From Patescibacteria group bacterium (GTDB taxonomy: Bacteria; Patescibacteriota; UBA1384; CAILIB01): 14,103 nt of DNA. This document shows positions 5,902 to 13,989 of the stretch, piece by piece. How positions within the stretch are numbered: position 1 is the first letter of the stretch; each line of letters opens with the position of its first letter. The notes below the pieces were generated by a model, which was given only the letters and a program-made list of their open reading frames with translations, was not told where the DNA came from and searched no databases. The stretch lies in contig JAGWZN010000006.1 of assembly GCA_018968785.1 (NCBI GenBank), forward strand, positions 1 to 14,103, written 5' to 3'. A program made the translations under genes and the position numbers.

Positions 5902-6735
5902 ATGGATCGCAGCAACCCGCAGGATATTGTGGCCCGGTTACGGGCGGAGGGAGCCTGGTCAAAAAAATCGCTTGGCCAGCATTTTTTGGTTGACCGGAGC
6001 GCGCTAGATGATATTCTCACTGCCGCGGATCTTACGGTTAAGGATACGGTGATCGAGATCGGCCCCGGCTTAGGTGTGCTCAGCGAGCGGTTGTTGGAGC
6101 AAGCCGGTCGGGTGATCGCGCTGGAATACGATCCGGATATGGTGAGGATTTTGCGGCAGGATTTTCCCAATCTTGAACTGATCGAAGGAGACGCTCTTCA
6201 GACGCTGCCGGCCGCGGTTGCCGGTATCAACCGGTATCTGGTGGTCGCCAATATTCCTTACCAGATTACCACTCCGTTGCTGAGGCTTCTGCTGGAAGGC
6301 CAAATACAGCCGCAACCGGAGCGGATAGTGCTACTGGTGCAGAAAGAAGTGGGCGTGCGCTTAACTGCCGCCGCCGGAAAACCCGGCCGGGGTTATCTAT
6401 CGGTACTCTGCCAACTGTACGCTGAGACAGAGTACATCCACACGGTGCCGGCTGCTTCCTTCTGGCCGCCGCCGAAAGTCGATTCCGCGATTATCACCTT
6501 ACAGCGACGAGCGGAGCTGCCGCTGACAACTGAAGAGATGCCGGCGTTTTTGCGGTTTGTTCACACATTTTTCATCCAACCGCGCAAACAGTTAAAAAAT
6601 GTCATTGCCGGCATCCGCCGTCTGCCGGCGGCAGAGGTGGCCGACCGGTTTATCCGGCTGGAGATACCGCTCACGGCGCGCGCCCAGGAGTTGACTCAGG
6701 AGCAGTGGTTGCGACTGTATCAGGAGGCGATATGA
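5902..6735 (+). CDS. rsmA: 16S rRNA adenine-N6 dimethyltransferase RsmA/KsgA
   Basis: Dimethylates the two adjacent adenines in the 3'-terminal hairpin of 16S rRNA (A1518/A1519 in E. coli) using S-adenosylmethionine, late in 30S assembly. From ATG 5902 it has 277 residues, a normal length. SLGQHFLVD (23-31), motif I EIGPGLG (52-58) and the catalytic NIPY (117-120) are present, with the family's FWPPPKVDSAI and FIQPRKQLKN segments later. An in-frame GTG at 5893 is possible. ATG is preferred because a weak -10-like TACTGT (5889-5894) ends 7 nt before it. GGGG at 5895-5898 could be a poor ribosome site. It overlaps rsmI by four bases (ATGA). Confidence 0.93.
   Translation: MDRSNPQDIVARLRAEGAWSKKSLGQHFLVDRSALDDILTAADLTVKDTVIEIGPGLGVLSERLLEQAGRVIALEYDPDMVRILRQDFPNLELIEGDALQTLPAAVAGINRYLVVANIPYQITTPLLRLLLEGQIQPQPERIVLLVQKEVGVRLTAAAGKPGRGYLSVLCQLYAETEYIHTVPAASFWPPPKVDSAIITLQRRAELPLTTEEMPAFLRFVHTFFIQPRKQLKNVIAGIRRLPAAEVADRFIRLEIPLTARAQELTQEQWLRLYQEAI
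6722..6727 (+). promoter_or_regulatory. Shine-Dalgarno AGGAGG of rsmI
   Basis: A full AGGAGG inside the last codons of ksgA, 4 nt before ATG 6732. It fixes the rsmI start at 6732 rather than the in-frame ATG at 6705. It is the only complete Shine-Dalgarno next to a start that I see here, so the host does use the anti-SD although most of its starts lack one. Confidence 0.7.
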
Positions 6736-7436
6736 GCAGCGCGGGCGGGACATTATTCATGGTGGCGACACCAATCGGTAATCTGGAGGATATCACGCTG
6801 CGGGCGCTGCGTATTTTAAGAGAGGCGGACGCGATTTACGCGGAGGATACCCGCGTAACGGCTAAGCTACTGGCGCGGTACGATATCAAAAAACCGCTCT
6901 TTTCGTATCGGGAGGCGGCCAGCCGCAACACGGTCGATAAGATGATTGCTGATATTACAAACCTGTTACAAAAAAGTGAACAAGTTGCCTACGTCAGCGA
7001 TGCCGGTACGCCGGGACTGTCGGATCCGGGGCAGTATTTGGTAGAGAAAACGGTAGCGGCCGGCTTTCCGGTAGTGCCCATTCCCGGTCCCAGCGGGTTG
7101 GCTACTCTGATGAGCGTGTCCGGCCTATCGGTGGGCCGGGTGCTTTTCGTTGGATTTTTACCAAAGAAAAAAGGTCATCAGACTGCTTTGGCTAAGTTGC
7201 GCGCTGTTCTGCTGGACGAAACGGCTGACGGTTTGATATTTTATGAATCTCCGGAGCGGATTATTAAACTGCTGCAAGAGCTGGTAGAATGGAAACTGCC
7301 CCTTCAGGTTTGCTTGGGGCGGGAACTGACCAAAATGTACGAGGAGATTACCCGCGGCAGTCTGGAATCGGTTCTGGCGGAGCTGCGGAAAAAACCCCGG
7401 GTTAAGGGGGAAATAACGGTAATGATTACGAAATGA
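6732..7436 (+). CDS. rsmI: 16S rRNA cytidine-2'-O-methyltransferase RsmI
   Basis: Adds the 2'-O-methyl group to C1402 of 16S rRNA in the decoding centre (E. coli numbering), using S-adenosylmethionine. It belongs to the tetrapyrrole-methylase fold. The 234 residues show the N-terminal LFMVATPIGNLEDIT, AEDTRVTAKLL, the SAM-binding YVSDAGTPGLSDPG and IPGPSGLATLMSVSGL, and FVGFLPKKKG. E. coli RsmI is about 286 residues; this copy ends after the ITVMITK strand and lacks the C-terminal extension, as short forms in reduced genomes do. It overlaps ksgA before it and metG after it by four bases each, so translation of the three is coupled. Confidence 0.93.
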   Translation: MSSAGGTLFMVATPIGNLEDITLRALRILREADAIYAEDTRVTAKLLARYDIKKPLFSYREAASRNTVDKMIADITNLLQKSEQVAYVSDAGTPGLSDPGQYLVEKTVAAGFPVVPIPGPSGLATLMSVSGLSVGRVLFVGFLPKKKGHQTALAKLRAVLLDETADGLIFYESPERIIKLLQELVEWKLPLQVCLGRELTKMYEEITRGSLESVLAELRKKPRVKGEITVMITK

Positions 7437-8932
7437 AACCTTTTTATCTTACGACTTCGATTGTCTATCCGAACGCCAATCCGCATATCGGTTACGCGTT
7501 GGAGCTGGTGCAGGCTGACTTCCTGGCTCGGTATTACCGGGATCAGGGGCGCGAGCTGTACTTTCTCACCGGTGTGGATGAGCACGGTTTGAAGCTGCAG
7601 CGGGCGGCTGAAGCGGAGGGAAAGACGCCGCGGGCGTTTGTGGATGATAAAGCGACCGTTTTCCGCCGTCTGCTTGAGGTATTGGATATTAGCAGTGACC
7701 GGTTCATTCGGACTACTGATCCCGATCATGAGGCGATGGCTCAGGCGATCTGGCGGGCTTGTGCCGCGAACGGTGATATTTATAAGAAAAAATACCGGGC
7801 CTGGTACAACGTGAAAGAGGAAGAGTTTTTGGGGTTGGCTGATGAAGTTGATGATCCGGCGTGGTTTGGTATCGACCCTCGATTCATTGAGCTCATTGAC
7901 GAAGAAAATTACTTCTTTCGACTGTCGAAGTATAAGGACCGGCTTGTTGAATTGCTGGAAAGATCGGAGTATAAAGTGCTTCCAAAAGGGAGATTGCAAG
8001 AGATGTTAAACTTTGTAAAAGAAAAAGGGCTATCAGATATTTCTGTTTCGCGTGAAGCAAGCAAGCTATCCTGGGGGATCCCTGTACCTGATGATGCCTC
8101 CCAAGTGATGTACGTTTGGTTTGACGCGTTGACCAATTATCTGACCGCCGCTGCTACTGTCGACGGTCGAGGTGACATTCAAGTTGATGAAAAATGGCCG
8201 GCTGATCTCCATTGCGTCGGCAAGGATATTCACCGGTTTCACGCGTTGATATGGCCGGGAATGTTGCTCTCGGCCGGTTTGCCGCTCCCGAAAGAGTTAC
8301 TGGTGCACGGGTTCTTTACATCAGGCGGACAGAAGATGAGTAAGAGTATCGGTAATGTGGTGGATCCGTTTGCGGAGGTATCCCGGTTTGGCAAAGAGGC
8401 GGTTCGGTGGTTTTTACTAAAAGAAACGCCGATGACCGGTGACGCCGATTACACTTCGGAGCGGGTACAGCAGGTGATGGAAGCTGATCTGGCGAACGAT
8501 TTGGGAAACCTGGTGAGCCGGGTTTGGACCATGTGCCAAAAGTACTGTCAGGGCGCGGTGCCGGAGTCATCAGTGCCGGTCCCCTTGGAGAAAGAGTGGG
8601 AGGCGTACCATTTGCTGGTTGAAGAGCGACGGGTGGATGAAGCGCTAAAGGTTGCTCACGGTGTGCTGGCGGCCTGCAATAAGCGGATCGACGAAGAAAA
8701 GCCTTGGGTTCTCGCCAAAGACCCGTCTCAGCAGGCAAGGCTGCATGATCTGTTATATGCTCTGTTGGAAAATATCCGTCAGGTAACAGCTATGCTAAGG
8801 CCGGCGCTTCCCGATACCGCCAAGCGGATTGAGCAGGAACTGTTTGCGGGTCACAATCTGAACGAATCCTTAGTGCCGGGAGCGCTTGGCTCCGAGCCGA
8901 TTATTCTCTTCCCGAAAGAGCGTCATGATTGA
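7433..8932 (+). CDS. metG: Methionyl-tRNA synthetase, zinc-free short form
   Basis: Class I synthetase that charges tRNA-Met with methionine. The 499 residues contain the HIGH-type motif HIGY (18-21), VMYVWFDALTNYLTA in the methionine and adenylate region, KMSKS (301-305) and the anticodon-binding alpha bundle from about 350. The connective-peptide zinc knuckle normally has CxxC pairs between WYC and the EENYFFRLSKY block. Here that stretch (about 120-155) reads AWYNVKEEEF and onward with no cysteines, so no zinc can be bound. The C-terminal EMAP-II-like tRNA-binding domain of some MetRS is also absent. The start overlaps the rsmI stop (ATGA), and tatD begins within its last codons. A segment near 7980-8120 is richer in AT than the rest, within a lysine-rich loop region. 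Confidence 0.95.
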   Translation: MKPFYLTTSIVYPNANPHIGYALELVQADFLARYYRDQGRELYFLTGVDEHGLKLQRAAEAEGKTPRAFVDDKATVFRRLLEVLDISSDRFIRTTDPDHEAMAQAIWRACAANGDIYKKKYRAWYNVKEEEFLGLADEVDDPAWFGIDPRFIELIDEENYFFRLSKYKDRLVELLERSEYKVLPKGRLQEMLNFVKEKGLSDISVSREASKLSWGIPVPDDASQVMYVWFDALTNYLTAAATVDGRGDIQVDEKWPADLHCVGKDIHRFHALIWPGMLLSAGLPLPKELLVHGFFTSGGQKMSKSIGNVVDPFAEVSRFGKEAVRWFLLKETPMTGDADYTSERVQQVMEADLANDLGNLVSRVWTMCQKYCQGAVPESSVPVPLEKEWEAYHLLVEERRVDEALKVAHGVLAACNKRIDEEKPWVLAKDPSQQARLHDLLYALLENIRQVTAMLRPALPDTAKRIEQELFAGHNLNESLVPGALGSEPIILFPKERHD

Positions 8933-9710
8933 TACGCATGCTCATCTGTACTATCCGGCACTTGCTAACCAGTTGGGGGATGTATTAGACGCGGCTCGCG
9001 CGGTTGGTGTAGATCGGGTGGTTGTGCCGGCAACTACCGGCGAAAGCTTAACATCGACCGTCGATGTCTGTGAGCTCTCGGATAGTTTATACGCCGGCGT
9101 GGGGATTCATCCTACTGAAGCGGATTCTTATTCAGACGAGCACAGAGGGAAAATAAAAGAGCTTCTGGAAGGTGCTAATTCTATTGTATCGATCGGCGAG
9201 GTAGGACTGGATTATTACCATTTTGAAGAGGAAAAAACAGAATCGGAAATTGAGGCGAAGAAAAGTATTCAGAAAACGGTCTTTCAAGAGATGATGGGGT
9301 TGGCGGCTGGGTATGGGCTACCGCTTATTATCCATAGCCGGGAGGCGTTTGCTGACACATATTCTCTTCTGGCTGCCCAAAAGCAACCGGCGGTTATCCA
9401 CTGTTTTGCCAGTACAGAGGAGGAAGCGGAGGCCTGGCTTGATCTGGGGTTCTATCTGTCGGTGACTGGGATGATTACCTATAAAAAGAATGAAGCGTTG
9501 CGAGAGGTGGTGCGATCTGTGCCGCTGGAGCGGCTTTTCTTGGAAACCGATGCTCCGTATCTGGCGCCGGAAGGGTTTCGTGGTAAAATATGCGAGCCGA
9601 AGCACGCGCGACAGGTGGCGGAATGTATCGCCGAGGTGAAGGGGATCAGTTTGGAAGAGGTGGACCGGGTCACCACCGCGGCGGCGGAACAGTTTTTCGG
9701 ATTAAAATAA
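8925..9710 (+). CDS. tatD: TatD-family metal-dependent deoxyribonuclease
   Basis: Amidohydrolase-fold nuclease. TatD/YabD proteins act as 3'-5' exonucleases on damaged DNA and RNA. The 261 residues match the usual 255-265. Metal ligands are visible: HAH (H5, H7) in DTHAHLYYP, E in SIGEVGLDYY, H in IIHSREA, H in VIHCFAS, and D in FLETDAPYLAPEG. The start ATG at 8925 overlaps the metG end by 8 nt, with a poor purine stretch AAAGAG upstream. An in-frame ATG at 8886 lies deep in metG and the preceding residues are not family-like. The metG-tatD adjacency is common in bacteria. An acidic and lysine-rich insert follows the GLDYYHF block. Confidence 0.93.
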   Translation: MIDTHAHLYYPALANQLGDVLDAARAVGVDRVVVPATTGESLTSTVDVCELSDSLYAGVGIHPTEADSYSDEHRGKIKELLEGANSIVSIGEVGLDYYHFEEEKTESEIEAKKSIQKTVFQEMMGLAAGYGLPLIIHSREAFADTYSLLAAQKQPAVIHCFASTEEEAEAWLDLGFYLSVTGMITYKKNEALREVVRSVPLERLFLETDAPYLAPEGFRGKICEPKHARQVAECIAEVKGISLEEVDRVTTAAAEQFFGLK

Positions 9711-9713
9711 GGT

Positions 9714-10877
9714 ATGGAAAAGGTTATTGTGGCGATGTCCGGCGGGGTGGATTCATCGGTTGCGGCCGCGATATTAAAAGAAAAAGGGTATGAGGTTGAA
9801 GGGGTGTTCATGAAGAACTGGTCGCCGCAGACGATTCAGAGTTTAACCGATTGCCCATGGGAGCAAGATCAGAAAGACGCGGCGGCTGTCTGCGCGGTGT
9901 TAGGGATTCCGTTCCGGTCAATTAATTTTGAGCGTGAGTATAAGGAGCGGGTGGTTGATTACTTTTTAACCGAATATCAAGCCGGCCGGACTCCGAATCC
10001 GGATGTGATGTGTAATAAAGAAATCAAGTTTGGCGCTTTTTTGGAAGCGGCGAGGCGGCTGGATGCCGACTATATTGCGACCGGTCACTACGCGCTATCG
10101 ACGGTCGATGCTTATACAGAAAAAGCCTTATTATGGCGCGGCGCGGATAAGCGGAAGGACCAATCCTACTTCCTCCACGCCCTAACAGGCGATCAATTAC
10201 GTCGTACAATTTTTTCCATTGGCGGTATGACTAAGCCGGAAGTACGGCAGGCGGCGGAGCGGTACCGTTTTCCGACTGCCCGGAAGAAGGACAGTCAAGG
10301 GATCTGTTTTATCGGTCATCTTGACCTGAAGAAGTTTCTTCGGGAGCAGATTACCGGACAGCGGGGAGATACGTATTTGCTGCCGGCCGTACAGGTGGGG
10401 GAAACGATAGAGGAGCGACAGGAGCGGGCAAAACCGGTCGGCACCCATGACGGCACGATGTTCTTTACAATCGGCGAGCGGGCCGGGGTGGTTGTGGATA
10501 ACTCATTGTATCGCAGATTACAAAATAGGGATGTCTCCCCTACCTATATTCTGAAAAAAAATTACCGAACAAATGTCTTATATGTGACGGATGACGCGGA
10601 TGATCCGGATTTATTCAGCAATTATTTAGAAATTGAACAGTATTCCCCTACCGGTGACAGTATTTTTCCTCTCGATCCTTCCGGCTTAACGGTTCAGATC
10701 CGATACCAGCAGCAGGATGAAGCGCGGGTAAAAGCGGTACATTCACTACCCGATTCCGGCATGGGTGTTTATTTGCGTACTCCGGTAAAAGCGGCTGCTG
10801 AAGGGCAATCTTTAGTGTTTTATGCCGGTGATCAGGTAATGGGCGGAGGGGTTATTCGTAAGGCGGAACGAGTATGA
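9714..10877 (+). CDS. mnmA: tRNA 2-thiouridylase MnmA (TrmU)
   Basis: Thiolates U34 of tRNA-Lys, -Glu and -Gln, using ATP and a persulfide sulfur. The 387 residues show the PP-loop SGGVDSS (9-15), the FMKNW substrate motif, TPNPDVMCN with catalytic C100, GADKRKDQSYFLHAL, and GICF with the second catalytic cysteine C198. Both cysteines are kept, so it is a true MnmA. The C-terminal beta-barrel part (about 265-387) is more divergent and contains an AT-rich patch with a run of eight A (10554-10561) that is read in frame. It starts 3 nt after the tatD stop with GG just before the ATG, and overlaps recG by ATGA. The sulfur-relay partner (IscS-like) is not in the window. Confidence 0.95.
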   Translation: MEKVIVAMSGGVDSSVAAAILKEKGYEVEGVFMKNWSPQTIQSLTDCPWEQDQKDAAAVCAVLGIPFRSINFEREYKERVVDYFLTEYQAGRTPNPDVMCNKEIKFGAFLEAARRLDADYIATGHYALSTVDAYTEKALLWRGADKRKDQSYFLHALTGDQLRRTIFSIGGMTKPEVRQAAERYRFPTARKKDSQGICFIGHLDLKKFLREQITGQRGDTYLLPAVQVGETIEERQERAKPVGTHDGTMFFTIGERAGVVVDNSLYRRLQNRDVSPTYILKKNYRTNVLYVTDDADDPDLFSNYLEIEQYSPTGDSIFPLDPSGLTVQIRYQQQDEARVKAVHSLPDSGMGVYLRTPVKAAAEGQSLVFYAGDQVMGGGVIRKAERV

Positions 10878-12928
10878 ACTACCCGGTTAATGAATCAGTA
10901 AGAATTATTCCCGGTGTTGGTGAAGTGGCGCAGTCCGCTTTGGAGCGGCTGGGTATAACCTCTATGAAGGATCTCCTTAACTGGTTTCCGCGCGCTTATC
11001 TGGATGCTTCCCGACCGCAACCGATCCGATCTCTCCCCTACGGGCAACTGGCGGCGGTGCATGGGACAGTGGACCAGGTTGAGACTCGCCGGTCTCGTTC
11101 GCGCGGCGTGCCAATGCTGGAAGCGGTAGTACGCGATGAAGCCGGATCGGTAATGCGATTACGTTGGTTTAATCAATCTTTTCTTAAGCAAAAATTAAAG
11201 CCGGGAACGAAATGGATATTTATAGGGGTGGCAAATCGGTTTCAGGGAGAAACCCAGATGCTGAGCCCTCTGATTGAGGAGGTTCCCCGGATACTATCCG
11301 TATACGGGCAGACCAAGGGAGTGACTTCTAAAATGATGCGGGGATACCTGGATTGGGCACTGCGACGGGTTGATTTGGCGGAATCGCTTCCCCCCGCTCT
11401 GGTGGAACGGAACGGACTTCTTTCCAAAGCGGAAGCTTGGCACGGTATTCATCAACCGATGAAAATGGCGGATGTGCAGTCGGCACGTCACCGGTTAGCG
11501 TTTGAAGAAGTTTTCTGGTTTTTCATTCGGATGGCGCTGGGCCGCGAAGAACGGCAACAGGAAGGAGGAATCGTTATTTCCGCTCCTCTTGATGTATTGC
11601 GGGAAGCGGTGGCCGGGTTGCCGTTTGAGCTGACGGCTGGACAGAAGCGGGCCATCTGGGATAGCGTGCAGGATATGCGGTCAGGCCGACCGATGACCCG
11701 GTTGTTAAACGGTGATGTCGGATCGGGCAAAACGGTAGTGGCGGCAGTTTTGGCGGCGGTAGTGGCGAAAGCTGGCCACCAGAGCGTTCTATTAGTGCCT
11801 ACTGAAATCCTGGCGAAGCAGCATGCTCAGTCGATTGACGCTCTTCTCTCCCGGTTGGGGTGCCGGGTGGCTATCTGGACAGCCGCCCAAAAGGATGGCC
11901 TGGAGGGAGCGGATATTATTATTGGTACACAGGCGGTACTGCAAGAGGCGTTTTCACTCCCCCGCCTGGCTTTCGTGGTAATTGATGAACAACACCGGTT
12001 TGGTGTTCGGCAGCGTCAAGTTCTGCGTAGGCAGAGTACGCAGGCTCCTCATATTCTTTCTATGACAGCAACTCCTATTCCACGGACGCTGGCTTTGGCT
12101 CTCTATGGTGATCTGCAGGTCTCGTTTTTACGGGATAAACCAAAAGACCGGTTGCCGGTTATGACCTATTTAGTCCGACCCGGGCAGAAGGCGGTGGTGC
12201 ATCAACGGATTGTGACGGAGCAGGCGGCCGGTCATCAGGTTTTTATTATTTGTCCGCTGATTGAGGAAAAGGAGAGAAAAGAGGCGGGTGGTGCGTCAGC
12301 CGAGCCGGCGCTTTTCGAGATATTGGACGAGGTGGAACAGGGTAATCGGGAGCGAAAAACCGTATTGCGAGAGGTGGAACGCTTGCGCAAAGAGCATCCG
12401 GAGTATGGGGTGATAGAGCCGATTCACGGCAAGATGAAAGCGGAGGAAAAACGGGCGGTGATGGATCGGATGGCGAAAGGAGAAGTACAGGTTTTGGTGG
12501 CTACCTCTGTTATTGAGGTGGGTGTGGATGTGCCTGGCGCCACCGTTATGGTGATAGAAGGGGCGGAACGGTTCGGATTGGCTCAGCTGCATCAGTTTAG
12601 AGGTCGGGTGGGCCGCAGTTCTTATCAATCGTACTGTTTCCTCTGTCCAACCCTGATGGCGCCGGCGATATCCGGTCGGTTACAGGTGTTAGTGGATCAC
12701 GGTAGCGGATTCGAAGTGGCGGAAGCGGACCTGGCGCTGCGGGGCCCGGGAGAGTTAGGGGGGAGCATCCAATCAGGGCTGCCCGATTTTCGAATGGCCT
12801 CGTTAACAGATTTGTCATTTTTGCAAGAAGTAAAAGAGAAGGCGGAAGCGGCGCTGTCGGAACATTTTGAGTTTTTCAAAAATCACCCTGAAGCGACCTA
12901 TTCTAAAAATACCGGCGGATTGGAATAG
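10874..12928 (+). CDS. recG: ATP-dependent DNA helicase RecG
   Basis: Double-strand DNA translocase that regresses stalled forks and processes Holliday junctions. The 684 residues are normal for RecG. An N-terminal HhH-like segment (IIPGVGEVAQSALERLGI) and the OB-fold wedge domain precede helicase motifs: GDVGSGKT (280-287), LLVPTEILAKQH, DEQH (371-374), SMTATPIPRTLALALYGD, VLVATSVIEVGVDVPGA, and the QFRGRVGRS motif VI. The C-terminal region has the expected EADLALRGPGELGG segment. The start overlaps mnmA by four bases without a Shine-Dalgarno, consistent with coupled translation. No terminator is evident directly after the stop. Confidence 0.96.
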   Translation: MNYPVNESVRIIPGVGEVAQSALERLGITSMKDLLNWFPRAYLDASRPQPIRSLPYGQLAAVHGTVDQVETRRSRSRGVPMLEAVVRDEAGSVMRLRWFNQSFLKQKLKPGTKWIFIGVANRFQGETQMLSPLIEEVPRILSVYGQTKGVTSKMMRGYLDWALRRVDLAESLPPALVERNGLLSKAEAWHGIHQPMKMADVQSARHRLAFEEVFWFFIRMALGREERQQEGGIVISAPLDVLREAVAGLPFELTAGQKRAIWDSVQDMRSGRPMTRLLNGDVGSGKTVVAAVLAAVVAKAGHQSVLLVPTEILAKQHAQSIDALLSRLGCRVAIWTAAQKDGLEGADIIIGTQAVLQEAFSLPRLAFVVIDEQHRFGVRQRQVLRRQSTQAPHILSMTATPIPRTLALALYGDLQVSFLRDKPKDRLPVMTYLVRPGQKAVVHQRIVTEQAAGHQVFIICPLIEEKERKEAGGASAEPALFEILDEVEQGNRERKTVLREVERLRKEHPEYGVIEPIHGKMKAEEKRAVMDRMAKGEVQVLVATSVIEVGVDVPGATVMVIEGAERFGLAQLHQFRGRVGRSSYQSYCFLCPTLMAPAISGRLQVLVDHGSGFEVAEADLALRGPGELGGSIQSGLPDFRMASLTDLSFLQEVKEKAEAALSEHFEFFKNHPEATYSKNTGGLE

Positions 12929-12929
12929 C

Positions 12930-12958
12930 TTGAACCGGAGGGAGAGTGGCAGTATGGT
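12930..12958 (+). promoter_or_regulatory. Possible promoter of the comEA-like gene
   Basis: TTGAAC (12930-12935), a 17-nt spacer and TATGGT (12953-12958), starting in the base after the recG stop. A small GGGG/CCCC hairpin (12959-12973) lies in the resulting leader. There is no Shine-Dalgarno before ATG 12986. The -10 box is moderate, so read-through from recG is the alternative. Confidence 0.4.
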
Positions 12959-12985
12959 GGGGATGCTACCCCTTAATCTCCCCTC

Positions 12986-13747
12986 ATGCAGATTCCTACT
13001 CCTCTTCTTCATTTCTGGTCTGTGACGGTCGATTGGATCAAGGAGAAACGGCTATGGGTAATAGGTGGTGTCGCTATTGCTGCCGCGGTGACGGTTACGT
13101 TCTCTGTCTCCCCTGCTGTGCGGGCTCAAACCTGGTCATTCCTCCAATCGACAAAAGCCGGCCTGTTTCCTAGCGAGGAAGAGGTATCAATGATCGCGTC
13201 GGGGTCGCCGGGGCACACATCCACAGCCTCTCCCCGCCCTTTGCCGACGCCTAAAAGCACTGTTTCACCGGTTCCCACTGCAAAACCGAGCCCGACTCCG
13301 ACAGTACAGGAGCAACTGAATAAGGTGGCGATACAGGTGGTAGATCTGCAAGATCGGCTCACGAAAGTCGAATCAGCAGTGACGGAAAATAACCAGAAAC
13401 TGCAGGCGGCGGTAGATGAGGTTTCGCGGGCGAACGATGTCCTGGAAGAACAGCAACGCCAGTGGATCGCCGCGTTACAAAAAGTGGGGATACAGGTATC
13501 CGCTCCTCTGCCTACTCCTGTTGCCGACGATCAGCCAAGTGGCCAAAGTACCGGGGAAAAGGTCAATATTAATACGGCGGGGGTAGACGAACTGGACTCT
13601 TTGCCCGGCATCGGCAAATCGTATGCCGAAAGGATTATTGCTTACCGTACAGAGAACGGTAACTTTAACCGGATTGAGGACATTATGAAGGTGGCGGGGA
13701 TAAAAGACGCGCTGTTTACGAAAATTAAAGATCTGATCGCGGTGTAG
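12986..13747 (+). CDS. comEA: ComEA-like membrane-anchored DNA-binding protein
   Basis: ComEA proteins bind incoming double-stranded DNA outside the membrane during natural transformation. The 253 residues have an N-terminal amphipathic segment, one transmembrane helix (about 23-41), a Pro/Ser/Thr-rich linker (about 76-108), a predicted coiled coil (about 110-165), a second short Pro/Ser linker and a C-terminal helix-hairpin-helix domain (about 191-253) with VNINTAGVDELDSLPGIGKSYAERII and a second HhH-like repeat. Typical ComEA has no coiled coil between anchor and DNA-binding domain, so this version may oligomerise or reach through a thicker surface layer. It is the last protein gene before tRNA-Leu. 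No comEC or pilus gene is visible nearby, so a role in DNA uptake rests on the domain alone. Confidence 0.8.
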   Translation: MQIPTPLLHFWSVTVDWIKEKRLWVIGGVAIAAAVTVTFSVSPAVRAQTWSFLQSTKAGLFPSEEEVSMIASGSPGHTSTASPRPLPTPKSTVSPVPTAKPSPTPTVQEQLNKVAIQVVDLQDRLTKVESAVTENNQKLQAAVDEVSRANDVLEEQQRQWIAALQKVGIQVSAPLPTPVADDQPSGQSTGEKVNINTAGVDELDSLPGIGKSYAERIIAYRTENGNFNRIEDIMKVAGIKDALFTKIKDLIAV

Positions 13748-13749
13748 CT

Positions 13750-13773
13750 ACTAGAGTTAGTTCTAGTTATTTG
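13750..13773 (+). terminator. Weak hairpin after comEA, possible terminator
   Basis: ACTAGA (13750-13755) pairs with TCTAGT (13762-13767) around a 6-nt loop, followed by TATTTG. The stem is AT-rich and the T run is poor, so termination would be inefficient. Confidence 0.3.
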
Positions 13774-13786
13774 AGGCATAATTCGT

Positions 13787-13792
13787 TACAAT
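13787..13792 (+). promoter_or_regulatory. -10 box TACAAT of the tRNA-Leu gene
   Basis: The same TACAAT hexamer as before the PAP2 and G5/DPBB genes, 12 nt before the mature tRNA 5' end. This leaves about a 5-nt leader for RNase P to remove. No clear -35 box is present. Confidence 0.5.
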
Positions 13793-13804
13793 AAGGCTAT
13801 TCCG

Positions 13805-13888
13805 GCCGGGATGGTGGAACGGTAGACACGCTAGCTTTAGGAGCTAGTGCCGCAAGGCGTGGAGGTTCGAATCCTCTTCCCGGTACCA
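13805..13888 (+). tRNA. tRNA-Leu, anticodon UAG, CCA encoded
   Basis: Class II cloverleaf of 84 nt. The acceptor stem is GCCGGGA/TCCCGGT with one G-U pair at the end. A 3-bp D stem, an anticodon stem CTAGC/GCTAG with loop TTTAGGA (anticodon TAG, U33 before it), a 13-nt variable region with a GCC/GGC stem and a T arm with TTCGAAT complete it. The discriminator base is A and CCA is encoded at 13886-13888. It reads CUN leucine codons. The long variable arm rules out other TAG-type readings. Confidence 0.97.
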
Positions 13889-13989
13889 ATAATCGACTGC
13901 TTTCGTAACTTCCGCTTTACGGTAACTAAAAGGAATAAAAATTAGATAGAAAGTGGGATTAGGAAAGAAGTCTAATGTTTTAGGAGAAT

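Noticed and set aside
5676..6170. Minus-strand frame of 164 codons over trmB/ksgA
   Set aside because: Antisense shadow of well-identified + strand genes.
7980..8120. AT-rich patch in metG as a sign of recombination
   Set aside because: Similar patches occur in tatD and mnmA in lysine/glutamate-rich segments, so amino-acid composition explains it.
10554..10561. A8 run in mnmA as a frameshift site
   Set aside because: The MnmA frame continues unbroken with family-like sequence on both sides.
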